A stretch of 64,000 nt of DNA from Apophysomyces variabilis (taxonomy: Eukaryota; Mucoromycota; Mucoromycetes; Mucorales; Mucoraceae): the NCBI GenBank assembly GCA_002749535.1, contig MZZL01000390.1, positions 602,863 to 666,862 of the forward strand. Direction: 5' to 3'. The position numbers and the translations under genes were made by a program. Of this stretch, positions 1 to 10,091 are shown piece after piece. The notes below the pieces were generated by a model that saw only the letters and a program-made list of their open reading frames with translations, was not told the origin of the DNA and did no database searches. The stretch's first letter is position 1. Each line of letters starts with the position of its first letter.

Positions 1-1161
1 CAAAAAAAAAGGCAAATACCATAGTTCCAAGTTCCATTAAAATAGAAACTTACTGTACCCCGTCGGTAAATGCGTCGGTACTTGTGCTGTCAGAAGAACA
101 AGTGTGATTCAACAAGGAATGAGTGCCTGAACAACCAGAAGGAAAGCGAGTAAGTTCTTGAGCCATATGCACATTGCACCGCAAGACTAAATCGTTATTA
201 AGAAAGGAATAGTACTTCTTCCATCTAGCTCAAAAAAAGCGTTCGATTCAGCACTGAGCTACATCATCTGATGAAAGTCTTGGTAGATGCAAGTCATAAT
301 AGAGTACCATGCCTCATTATTTTATTAGGTAAAATCTTATTTTTACCCAATAATAGATGATCGTAATTGTTCCGGTGACATTGCAGAAGTAGAGAGTGAA
401 GGACTGTGACCCATCATTCTGGTGGCAGCTAAGGGTCCATGGCTAGTTGAATAGTGAACATAGGTGCAAGGAAAGGGGAGAATAGGGTTAGCGAATGCAA
501 TAAATTATGACACGTTAAGGCTGACCTTCACCTGACAGTTTCGCTATATTCTGCGGTTGATTCTCCTACTTGATAGATCCTATGATCTAATTCCCAAAAC
601 AACAGTCTGCAATCCCTTATTAATTTAGTGATGCGATATGCTGAAAAATCATGCGTTTCTGGTCTGTTTTGAGGTCATGATAACCTTTTCTACACCGCAC
701 AGACACAAGCGAAACGGATATAACCTATTCATATTCAGGATATTTCTGGTTGTTTCCAAAGAGCAGCCTATAGTAATCTTTTTGCTCCTAGTATCAAACC
801 CATATTCATTTTAACTGGGCCCAACTTTCCATCTCTCTTTTTTTTTTCTTCGCTCTTTCCCGTGAACAGGCGTTGATATTAATTACTAATCATGACAAGA
901 ATACTAATCCATGTAATCAATTATGTCACGGGGAATCCTTGGTTCTTAATAAGGAATAACGGGACGAAGAAAAAACAGGGGGAATGAGAGACAGAACGAA
1001 AAAGAAAAAAAAAAGCGAGAATGACGAATAATCTTTAAATAGAGACGTTGGGATAGCGTATCCATCTATAGATGTTATAAAGCGTGAATACTTTCGGCCC
1101 TTTCCTTTTGTTTTCTCTTATTTTGAGTACTTCCTTATCATCTTCTTTCTGTCCCATTTAC
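1..1161. other. 5' intergenic region, no intact gene
   Basis: AT-rich sequence with homopolymer runs. The one suggestive piece is a plus-strand reading at about 75-153 with a Cys/Lys spacing like a damaged Zn2Cys6 cluster; it is treated as a finding. The last 150 bases contain purine-rich stretches and the TATA-like TTTAAATAG near 1035, about 125 bases before the ATG of the next gene, which may be its core promoter. Confidence 0.5.
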
Positions 1162-2298
1162 ATGTCTCAGAAATCAAAATCAGCTCGTGTTACTGGTGAT
1201 ACCATGACAAGAACGCATGCTACCTTTAAGCGTCCGAGAGCTTCTATTGCCTGCTATCGCTGTCATCACAAAAAGGTTCGGTGCGATGGAGCCCAACCTA
1301 ACTGTTCCCGCTGTCTAAGCACAGGTGTTTTATGCTCCTATCCGAGTTCTCGACGATCACGCAACACGCAGCCAGTCAACGTAGATCCATTCATTGACAA
1401 TCTTTCCCGGCTGGAAGCAAGAGTACAATATATCGAAGATGGGCTGGCTACCCAACGATCCATGATCCATCTACTGACACCAGAAAAAGTGGCTGCAACA
1501 GATCTGTGCTTTCACTTGCGCAAAACGGAGCAGGAGGTCCAAAAAACCCGGTCTATCCTAGCGCAGATACGGCTACGCGGAGAACAACGCATCGCACGTG
1601 GGAAGAGACAACGATTGACAGTAGCAGAAACGAGAAAAGAAGAAAGTACGAAAAAGCGCAAGACACGGACTACTTCACTCGGTAAGCGACAAGGCCAAGA
1701 TCATGAGAACAAAAAGGATGAAGAAAAAAAGCAACAAGAACAACAAGAAGAAGAGCGACAGGACCTCCCGTATCCAGACCGAGCAATTGCCCCGGTGAGT
1801 GAAGCACATGGTGACCCTAGCCAAATGATCCTTTCTTCCGCACCACAATCCGAATGCACTTATGATCCCTACCTTCAATCGATGGTAGCAAAAAGTGGCT
1901 ATTATCCTTATCACCAAGACCAAGCAGGCTGGTCCTCCTTTGATCCATACAGGGAATTTTTTCCTGCAGCCTACCTTGATTATCCTACAGCAGCTGGACT
2001 GCAAGATATGGTCAGCTCCTCCTGCTCTTCTTCTTCTTCTTCCTGTTCCACTATTTTATCGTCTTCTATTTCGCTGCCAATGTCGTATGATGTACCTTAC
2101 TTCACGGAAACATCCAAACTGACGTTTGCTCTTGAATCTCCCTATCTTGTCAAGGCAATGCAACAACAGCAGCAGCAACAGAATAGTTTGACTTCTTATG
2201 ATAATTCGGTTGAATTTCCGGTGGATGGATCAACTTGTTCTAATGCACCCTACGCACATGCCCTTCTTACCATTCACTCTTCATGTGCAAACCAATAA
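1162..2298 (+). CDS. Zn(II)2Cys6 transcription factor
   Basis: Single-exon gene of 378 residues, probably a nuclear sequence-specific regulator. Residues 31-58 carry a binuclear zinc cluster with spacing C-x2-C-x6-C-x6-C-x2-C-x6-C (CYRC, VRCDG, CSRC), preceded by a basic stretch. A heptad-like region follows at about residues 73-120 (LSRLEARVQYIEDGL), the usual place for a dimerising coiled coil. The middle is a long Lys/Glu/Gln/Arg-rich low-complexity segment, and the C-terminal half is rich in Tyr, Ser and Pro with a poly-Gln run near residue 335, as in activation domains. No fungal-specific middle homology domain is visible, and the protein is short for the class. I chose the ATG at 1162; the frame is open back to 1084 but without an earlier ATG. 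Target genes cannot be inferred. Confidence 0.88.
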   Translation: MSQKSKSARVTGDTMTRTHATFKRPRASIACYRCHHKKVRCDGAQPNCSRCLSTGVLCSYPSSRRSRNTQPVNVDPFIDNLSRLEARVQYIEDGLATQRSMIHLLTPEKVAATDLCFHLRKTEQEVQKTRSILAQIRLRGEQRIARGKRQRLTVAETRKEESTKKRKTRTTSLGKRQGQDHENKKDEEKKQQEQQEEERQDLPYPDRAIAPVSEAHGDPSQMILSSAPQSECTYDPYLQSMVAKSGYYPYHQDQAGWSSFDPYREFFPAAYLDYPTAAGLQDMVSSSCSSSSSSCSTILSSSISLPMSYDVPYFTETSKLTFALESPYLVKAMQQQQQQQNSLTSYDNSVEFPVDGSTCSNAPYAHALLTIHSSCANQ

Positions 2299-2786
2299 AT
2301 TAACAGTATGATTCAAGTAAAAGGACAAATTAAATTAAAAAGTAATACGTCCAGCGTTATTTCCTTGGTCTGGCGCACGGGCTTTTGACAAAGTTATTTT
2401 GCGTTAATGCGTAAGAACAGAATTATGCTGGATGAAGATGATTTCTGCATCAGCTATCGATAGAGTACGCATTGGTTAACGATGTGTACGATGATACTGT
2501 CAAACCATATTTCTTCTCTTTTCAATATTCTAAAAGACTAAGTCTTGCGTCATTGTAACTCAATTCACTCCTTTTTTTGTGTCCTACGAGCAGTGCTATT
2601 GCACTAAAAAACGCTTCATTCATGCAGCAAAATATCTCAGAACATCGGACGTACAGAGGAGATCCAGTCCATGTAACCTGGATTCTTTTACAGTCAACGC
2701 AAGATTTTATTAAGCGTAAGCATAAAGATGTAGTTGATTAAACAGCCAAGTCGAAAAAACTGGTATTAACATCGTTCTTTTTGCTG
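2299..2786. other. Convergent 3' intergenic region
   Basis: Space between the stop of the plus-strand Zn2Cys6 gene and the stop of the minus-strand DDHD phospholipase gene. It contains AT-rich stretches suited to the two 3' untranslated regions; I see no gene. Confidence 0.5.
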
Positions 2787-5641
2787 TCATGATTGTTTTG
2801 TTGTTGCTATTGATGATGCTGTTCTAACTTGCTTTTCTTTTCTAGTGGCAGCTATCTCGTCAGCTTCTTCAGCGATACCATCGCTCGCGGTAGTCCCCTC
2901 TTCTGTGGGCTTACTGTTATTTTCCGGTTGATTCTCGGATTCACAATCTAAATTTTCAAGACGCCGGACGATATGCCATAAGAGATCTTTGTTGGTCCAA
3001 TAGGAGAAATGCGCCCTCAAACCAACCAGGTATTCATTCGCGATCATGCTCATAAAACTTTCGGGTTGTAATACATAATCAATACGACGACCTCCTGGTA
3101 ATTTGTTTAATTCACGCTGTCTCTCTTTCTCTTCGTCTTCTTCGGTTTTGGCCTCCTCTTGTGAAGTCCCCTTTTGATCCGCATCTTCTTTCTCTGATTT
3201 GCTCGATCCTTTCGGCAGACTAATGTCTTGAGCCACATCTGCCTTTGTTTCTCCTGGTTCAGTGATTCCGGGACCAGGCTCACTCAACTCCTCGTTCAGT
3301 TGCGCGCCAAGATTGCCCTTATTGTCGTTTCTCTCATTGCTCGACCGGGTTTCTGCCACGGATGCTTTGTCCTCAGCCTCCCTCTTCTCTTCCTTCAAAG
3401 CAGTCTCCTTTGCAATCGTACTAGGATCGTCGTTGCTGCTGGATGTTGTCATTTTTCGTTTTGCCTCCTGTCTTCCATGACCGAAATTAAGCTGGGCTCG
3501 TTCGATCGAATCCATCCGTACGCCGTCGATACCGAGAACTTCCACAAGGTGGTGATGTCTGCTCATTTTCTTCTGAGGTGTAGAGGGTCGTACAAGGTGG
3601 GTATCATCCAAGGATCCTTCGAAAAGAGATCCTGGTGGTAGCGAGAACATGTGTTCATCGTCTGCCTCTATGTCTCTGGTATTGTCAGTCTTGGCTCTCG
3701 TCCGGAACTGAGGACGCTCTTCGTTATTACTGTGAGCCGAGTTTTTGGATAAATCCTTTTTCTCCATTTCATCTCTAAAAGCCAACAATTGTCCTCGCGT
3801 CTGTTCTCGTAACGGATCCCATGTGATAATTCCAATTTCTCGCTGTGGCCCCTGTCCTTGTTCATCTTGCCTGTCGTCGTCGCGGGACCCTCTTCCTCTC
3901 GTGAAATACTGCAAAAATGTATTGACTGAAGACATGAGGCTATTGTTTTTATCGGTCATCGAAATACTATCCATGTCCCTTTTCCCCAGATTCTCATTTT
4001 CTTGACGGGCTGCACTTGCTTCCTCGCCAACAGCCGCTGCGGCTGCGGCTGTCGCATCCTGTAATGGCTCTTCCGCGGAAGATTGTTGTGGTGTCATTTT
4101 CCAGGAAAAGAATGAAAACAGATTGAGACCAGGGAAGGAGGGCATGGACGGAAATGAGAACGACGGGCCAAGTGGAATAGAACGGTCGATCAAGACAGCC
4201 GGTTGATCGGTATAATATTCATTAATGAGAGGTTCGAAACGATAAGCCTATACAAAGATCGAACCGTTTGACGCTCCAGTGATTTGCCAAAATAAAAAAT
4301 TATACATTTCTTACCAGAGGGTCAAACGGATGAAACAAATTTTCAAAGATGATATCGTGATCCGGATGATATTGAATGGGAGACTGATTCCGGAATGTAA
4401 GAACAGCCCCAAGAGGAGAACCTAGCGTGAAAAAGTAGGTCGGCTTAAAATCCAGGTGGGGAACCTGAAAATCAAGTTTCTGATAAGCAGGCGATTCTTC
4501 CTCGGTAGGCTGTCTTTGATGCGATAGGATGTCGTAAATGATCACACCACCAAGACTATGGGATTTTTGCAATACGTCGATAGTCATGAGTAGGAATTCC
4601 TTAGTAAAAGAGTATACTTACGAATAGCCTAGCATGACTACTTCGCCATTAAAGTCTGGATGTTTTTCAAGGAAATTATGATAAGATGTATTTAGCAGCT
4701 GTGCAACATTATCAATGATCTTCTGGCCGCGGTCTTTAGAAAAATAATATAGTACATCCGCGAGGTAATCATTTTCTATCAAACGAATGGTAGGTATCGA
4801 TTTAAGTGTGATACGGTTCATGATGGGATCAACTTGATCATGGATATGTCTATGCCATTCGATGGGTATCAGTTCGATGCGGACATTATGGTCCGGAACC
4901 CTGGCTTGTAACACCTGTCTCGTCGCCTCTTGGAGGTTTTCAACTACGAAGTAAAGCGGTTAATCACCCCTTTTCATTCATCTTTCGTTTCTTTTGATAC
5001 TTGCTATTTTCATAGAAATGGCCATATTGCTCAGTTTGCTAGAAAAAAATCACATGGAAGTTGAGTTTTATCATGATTGTCCGACATCCGGCAATGCGGG
5101 TCATAGTTTTTCGCTTTTTTCTTTATTACCTGTCCAATGCCCTAACAAAAAGTGTTAATACAGTGAATAAGAGTATAATAAAAATATAGAATCACATACA
5201 TGGATAATGAATATGACGTGGTCAATGGGTACTTCCGATAAGTTTTCGTCTACAGTGGATTCTGTACGAGGAGTCGGCGATAATGGGGGAATGTTCGGAT
5301 CATCGTCTATGAAAGAATGCAAAACAGTTAATGGCTGGAATGCAGACCCAGTCCTTGTTGCTTTAAGGAGAAGTATTCATACCAGAAGCGGCGGCAGAGA
5401 GTTGCGGAGAAGGGACATAGGTCGTTTCGAAAAACATGGAATAAGAGAAAGAGAAGACGACATCATTTGTCTCGGCATCACCTCGAACGGGTCAGGAAAT
5501 CTTTTGCTTTATTTGGAAATCGCAGTACGATCTTTGACGTCGGACTTACTGCGGCCTTTAGATATGCTCTTGAGTTGTGGCCAGTAAAGCATACAGTTAA
5601 CCTTGTTCACGATCGTTTTCTTGTGCAGTACTGCCGTTCAT
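2787..5641 (-). CDS. DDHD-domain phospholipase A1 (PA-PLA1 / SEC23IP-like)
   Basis: Multi-exon gene. The conserved block begins in an exon ending at 5200 with VIFIIH, continues in a 12-nt microexon near 5130 encoding GIGQ, and so forms the family motif (V/I)HGIGQ. Next come an exon at about 4947-4618 and the lipase motif SHSLGG spanning 4587-4560. FFTLGSPLG (about 4430) and FHPFDPLAYRFEPL across the 4320/4247 intron are typical of the fold. The last exon (4247-2787) has a long acidic/charged insert and then the DDHD region with RIDYVLQP and the final conserved His (LLWHIV). The family hydrolyses phosphatidic acid and other phospholipids on secretory membranes or in mitochondria; yeast YOR022C is a relative. 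The 5' end is uncertain: ATG 5641 starts a short open piece and ATG 5478 another; the reading between them is interrupted by TAA. Confidence 0.82.
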
Positions 5642-6261
5642 ATTGTGTTGTTTATTAAATGCTTTTTCACCCTGTTCTAGGTAATTCTGCGCCTATCAAA
5701 TTGGCTAGCTTTGGTGGATAATGAATTTGCGTTACTGAAAAGTGGATTACGGCACAAGATCATAGTTTATTTGCACTAATTTGGTCTCCATTAGGCGGAA
5801 ACGTTGCGTTCAGTAATGAAAAACAGGATTTCACGGTTAATAAATGAGAATGATACTTTTAGTTTTCACTTAGTTAGCGGAATCAGCGACGCTGAGGATT
5901 CAGACTGATGCCCACGCCTGGCGAGGACTTTCGAATATATGAGGATGAGTGACACCATGAATAAAGAGGCATTCTTTTTGCATTTCTTCCACATAGATAG
6001 CTTGAATAACTGACAGCGGATATCACAGTCATTGATAGCAAAGTATTAAATGTCTTGTAGATACCCAACATTACGCAGTTAATGATTATATATATATATA
6101 TATGGACAAGACAAAGACGGTGTCTTCGATGTGCAAGTGGACGATGTATGATATCTGCGCTCTGGTTTTTTAACTGAGAGCAAAAAGAGGAAAGGAGGAA
6201 AAGAACGTAAAATTTACCTTGGTTGTTTTTCATTGCTTCATTCCCAGAAGAAATACAAATC
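5642..6261. other. Divergent intergenic region with TA microsatellite
   Basis: Shared upstream region of the minus-strand phospholipase gene and the plus-strand RCC1 gene. A short TA dinucleotide run occupies about 6087-6103. No gene is visible; the minus-strand reading at 5883-6377 overlaps the RCC1 start and has no recognisable feature. Confidence 0.45.
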
Positions 6262-7305
6262 ATGCTTTTATATGGTTTTGGTTCTAACGGAAGTGGCCAG
6301 CTTGGTGTGGGCCATGAAGAAGACATGTCCAAACCGACTTTATGTATAGGCATTCCTGCCAATGAACATATTGTCAAAGTGGTTGGTGGAGGTAATCATT
6401 CTGCAGTACTGACCAAGAGTGGTCGTGTATTTCTTGCGGGATCAGGACAATGGGGAGAAGCGAAGCAAAAGACCATGGAGCCGTCTCATGGTGAACCATG
6501 GACAACATTTCACGAACCAGTCCTACTTCAGAACCATAATTGGCGTGATGTAGCCTGTGGTTGGGCATTCACGCTGCTGGTCAGTCAATCCGGTCAAGTC
6601 TACGGGTTTGGTTCGGCGCGTTTTGGTGAACTTGGGCCAGAGGTGCTTGCAGACACGGGGCTAGTGGAAATCCAGGATCTGCAGGACATCGTAGCCGTGG
6701 CGTGTGGGTGGCGACATTGTGTGGCGTTGGATCGCAAGGGCCATGTGTTCGGATGGGGATGGGCAAGACACGGCCAGCTGGGACGACGTATTGGAAAACA
6801 GGTCAAGGTGACCGTCCAGCAACTAGAAGAGGCTGGCATATGTAGTGAGATAGCCTGTGGCCATCTTCATACGGTTCTTCGAAGGACAGACGGCACTGTG
6901 CTTGTATTTGGATCGAACAAGCATGGTCAGTTAGACGATCCTAAGGTGCCTGCCACACACCTATCCGCTGGCTGGCATCACAACGCCATACTGACATCGG
7001 ACAAAAGGTTGATCGGCTGGGGGCGTAACGATCACCATCAACTCCATGAACTTGAGAACGTATCAGCATTTATTTGTGGATCAGAACACACATTGGCTCA
7101 AAAGGATAATACTGTGTTGGCATGGGGATGGAACGAACACGGTAATTGTGGCACGGATCAAGATTCTACTGAGCCAAGTCTGGTTACCTTGCCACAAGGA
7201 CGTGTTGTCCTTCTTGGCGCTGGATGTGCTACTTCATGGATTGGTATTGAACCTTTTGACGGTTCCAACTCGTCAAATCCGGAGTTCGGAAATGAATCTC
7301 GATAA
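6262..7305 (+). CDS. RCC1-repeat protein, ATS1-like
   Basis: Intronless gene of 347 residues made almost wholly of RCC1-type seven-bladed propeller repeats. Diagnostic pieces recur throughout: LYGFGSNGSGQLGVG at the start, VACGWAFTLLV, GFGSARFGELG, VACGWRHCVAL, GWGWARHGQLG, ACGHLHTVL, VFGSNKHGQL, GWGRNDHHQL and ICGSEHTL. The length and the propeller without extra domains match yeast Ats1 and related fungal proteins better than nuclear RCC1, which is longer and begins with a basic tail. Yeast Ats1 is linked to microtubule function and to the diphthamide/elongator protein Kti11. The ATG at 6262 gives a protein beginning directly with the first blade; the upstream open frame has no ATG. Exact orthology is inferred from architecture. 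Confidence 0.8.
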   Translation: MLLYGFGSNGSGQLGVGHEEDMSKPTLCIGIPANEHIVKVVGGGNHSAVLTKSGRVFLAGSGQWGEAKQKTMEPSHGEPWTTFHEPVLLQNHNWRDVACGWAFTLLVSQSGQVYGFGSARFGELGPEVLADTGLVEIQDLQDIVAVACGWRHCVALDRKGHVFGWGWARHGQLGRRIGKQVKVTVQQLEEAGICSEIACGHLHTVLRRTDGTVLVFGSNKHGQLDDPKVPATHLSAGWHHNAILTSDKRLIGWGRNDHHQLHELENVSAFICGSEHTLAQKDNTVLAWGWNEHGNCGTDQDSTEPSLVTLPQGRVVLLGAGCATSWIGIEPFDGSNSSNPEFGNESR

Positions 7306-7316
7306 GGGCTGCAAAC

Positions 7317-7326
7317 TATAAAAGGG
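7317..7326 (+). promoter_or_regulatory. TATA box of the ketopantoate reductase gene
   Basis: TATAAAAGGG is a near-perfect TATA box, 180 bases before the chosen ATG and 12 bases after the stop of the RCC1 gene. It is followed by a pyrimidine-rich leader (7361-7440). It implies a compact promoter squeezed between two same-strand genes. Confidence 0.55.
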
Positions 7327-7505
7327 CCCGAGAATTCATCCATCTTACATATTCCCACCGTTTCCTCTTATCAGGTCTTTGACACTCTCTGTCTCTCTCT
7401 GTTCCGCCTTCCTCTTATTCTTTTTTACCAGTTGCTTCAGTGAGTTTTCTTAATAGAGCAAACTCCCCGTTTCGGACCGCTTTTCGTTGTTTTTTTTCTG
7501 CTTGT

Positions 7506-8919
7506 ATGCTTTCCCCACGTCTGATTCGATTGCCCCACACCTTACCGAGTGTGACTCATCTCAGACTTACTCAGCTTAAATTCCGTGGGATCCAACCATC
7601 TTATACTTTTGCTTATCGTTTCAAATCTACTATGACCGGACGCCCTGTTCGCGTATTGACAGGTAAGAAAAAAATAATACAAAGCTTCAACACCTAGCGT
7701 CCCTTAAAACCGACAAGATCCATAAAAATTATCCGGGTTTCTCTAAGCATAACATTTTCCTTTTTTAGTCGGCACTGGAGCCGTTGGTGCTATTTATTCC
7801 TGGCGGCTATCCAAGTCATGTCATGTCACTACCGTCTGTCGTTCGAATTACGATGCCGTCCGTGAGAAGGGATTTGCCATTGATTCCAAGAAATTTGGCC
7901 AAGAGGTCTTCATTCCTCACAACGTAGTTAGGTCTGTTGAAGAAACCTCTAATGAGGAACCTTATGACTACGTCGTCGTCACCACGAAAGCCTTGCCTGA
8001 GCTGACGAACGTGGCTGACGTTATTGCGCCTGCAGTCAAGGAAAACACAACCGTTGTCTTGATCCAAAATGGCTTAGGTAGAGTAACGTCCTATAGCACT
8101 CCTGTTTCCTTTTATTTTCCACTCGTTAGCTGTGTGTGTAACGAAAGAATGACATTTAGGCATCGAAGAACCTATCACCACACGATTTCCCTCCAACCCT
8201 ATTGTTTCCATTGTTGCTTATATCGGAACTTCCCAGACCGCGCCAGGACAGATTGCCATGTTAGGCGGTGAGACCTTGATCATTGGCGAATACAAAGCGG
8301 CACCTGTCGATTCGGAGCAGCAGCGTGAGAAATTCATCGAGCTACTGGAGAAAGGCGGGGTTACTGTCCAACGAGTGGAGGATGTGGAACAAGTGCGCTG
8401 GCAAAAATTGTTTTGGTAAGAAAAAAGGACGAACAGTTCTTGTCTCTCGTTCTTGTTCCGGCTATTGACATATATCCCGCTATCTTAACGTTCAGGAACG
8501 CCTGCTTTTCCCCCGTGTGCACGGTGACAGGGCTTAATACAAGCCAGGTCTTGGCTAATAAGGACGCCATGTCAACGGTGAAGAATGTCATGCTGGACGT
8601 GATCCGCACCGCCAATGCCATGGGTTACTCCTTCGATGAAAAAGAGCAATATGAGTTGATGGTGGCCAAGACGGAACAGACAGCATTGAATTACAAGCCT
8701 TCCATGTAAGAAACCAGAAAATAGAAAATGCAGTCATCCAACACTTTCTAACCCGTCTTTCTCAGGCAATTGGATTATGAACGAGGTCAACCAATGGAAG
8801 TAGAAGTGATCCTTGGAACACCTTTACGCCGTGCAAAAGCAAAAGGATTAGACGTTCCCTACTTAGAAACTTTGCATGATCTTTGCAGTGCATTGAATGC
8901 ACGAGCACTCAATAAATGA
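7506..8919 (+). CDS. PAN5: 2-dehydropantoate 2-reductase (ketopantoate reductase)
   Basis: Five exons: 7506-7662, 7769-8077, 8160-8415, 8496-8705 and 8766-8919. All introns are GT-AG and phase-consistent, giving 361 residues. The enzyme reduces ketopantoate to pantoate with NADPH, the pantothenate/CoA step. The first intron interrupts the Rossmann dinucleotide motif, which reads VGTGAVGAIY after splicing. DYVVVTTKA, VVLIQNGLG and VRWQKLFWNACFSPV follow, the last being the conserved Lys/Asn active-site block of ApbA/PanE proteins. The C-terminal helical domain ends with RGQPMEVEVILG and the conserved PYLETLHDL. The ATG at 7506 adds a 42-residue Arg/Ser-rich, acid-free leader that looks like a mitochondrial presequence; an internal ATG at 7632 would give a cytosolic form. 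Dual localisation is inference. Confidence 0.88.
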
Positions 8920-9308
8920 GCATAGACTATATTAAGCAATATATATAATACATATGAGCAGTATTTCTTTAAGATAAATAGGATCACAAGGCTACATCGG
9001 CAAATAGCACAAAGGTTAAACAGCCCGAGGATTACCTAGCATGGCCCAGAAAGACAGAACTTCGTCTCGAACAAAGAATGCCATGAGCTCACATTGCATG
9101 ACAGGACCGCACATCTCTGTATGCGCGATTTTCTTAATTCTGATATCAGCAAATCCAAGCAGAAATGATCACACCAAAAAGATGTCTGGGAAGATGTGTT
9201 CGCAGTAAGTCTAGGCTCATTCTTTCCTTATATGAGCTGTCTTTTCCAATTTCATGTTAACGAACTTTACGTTCTACTACCTAGCGCTGGTCGCAGAGTG
9301 CTTTACGT
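8920..9308. other. Intergenic, nothing recognised
   Basis: Downstream of the ketopantoate reductase gene and upstream of a decayed transposon-like fragment. No intact gene is visible. It may include the unrecognisable 5' part of that fragment. Confidence 0.4.
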
Positions 9309-9729
9309 GTGCTATGTTCCAGAATCAAAGAAGATGTAGCTAGGAAAGAAGACATCGTTGTAGCATATGGTGATGGAAGCTTTGGTCATGTATATATAGG
9401 AGATATATCAGCGCCTGTCAAGACATTTCGTCGAAAACTATCTCATTATGGGATCATGATATTCATTAACGAACCGCAAACAACCCGTAAATGCTCCAAT
9501 CCATTTTGACGTGACCAAGCCCGCCAATGGACACAATCCGGTATAAACACTTTAAACGCTGCCAAAAAAAAAATCCTCTGCACCGCCTACGACCTTCTCT
9601 CCATGCTGTATGACATTGGGGAACATGCCATATAATTTGGAATAGGGATGCCAACGAGGCCAGGAACGTCTTGTACATATTCTGGCACATAAGAGAAAGC
9701 AACGGTGCCAGATCAACTGAATTCACCTA
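9309..9729 (+). pseudogene. Decayed TnpB/Fanzor-like C-terminal fragment
   Basis: Two pieces in different frames look like the C-terminal part of an OrfB/TnpB-type RNA-guided nuclease homologue. The first (9309-9508) reads VVAYGDGSF and later INEPQTTRKCSNPF, resembling the region before the zinc ribbon where TnpB and Fanzor proteins have a TS-x-x-C motif. After a frameshift the second piece (to 9729) reads KHFKRCQ, an in-frame TGA, then GTCHIIWNRDANEARNVLYIF. The NRDANEARN part matches the final RuvC motif, whose Asp is catalytic in this superfamily, preceded by the second zinc-ribbon Cys. The 5' part is not recognisable. The family call rests on these two motifs and their order; it is certainly not functional. 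Confidence 0.55.
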
Positions 9730-10091
9730 ACAAATACAGGATCTTGTCTTATGCTTACATCTCTTGGTATGTATGGAAATTGCGACGCCGTCATTGGGTG
9801 TTACTCTAGAGCGAATAAGTCAGACCGTAACTTGGAAGAGTCCTAAAAGGAGAGAAGGACACTCAAAGAGTGCGATAACCAGAAGAGGCTAATGAAAGTA
9901 ATTTCTTTTTTTTTTTAAGATGTAACAGGCATTAAATAATACACATGAGGGAGGACAAAGAAAGAGACAAAAAAATACTGTACAGAAAACACAAGGAGAA
10001 GCAATAAAAAATAAAAAGAAAAAGGAAAAGACATAGAGATATGATAGATTATAGATAGTATAAACGAAGGGAGGGGGGGATAAGTGGACGA
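9730..10091. other. 3' flank of the RhoGEF gene
   Basis: AT-rich sequence with a T run at 9905-9916 and long A/G-rich stretches; it probably contains the 3' untranslated region of the minus-strand gene that stops at 10092. I see no other gene. Confidence 0.4.

Noticed and set aside
3228..3641. Plus-strand 137-codon frame opposite the phospholipase last exon
   Set aside because: Low-complexity shadow of the charged insert of the minus-strand protein.
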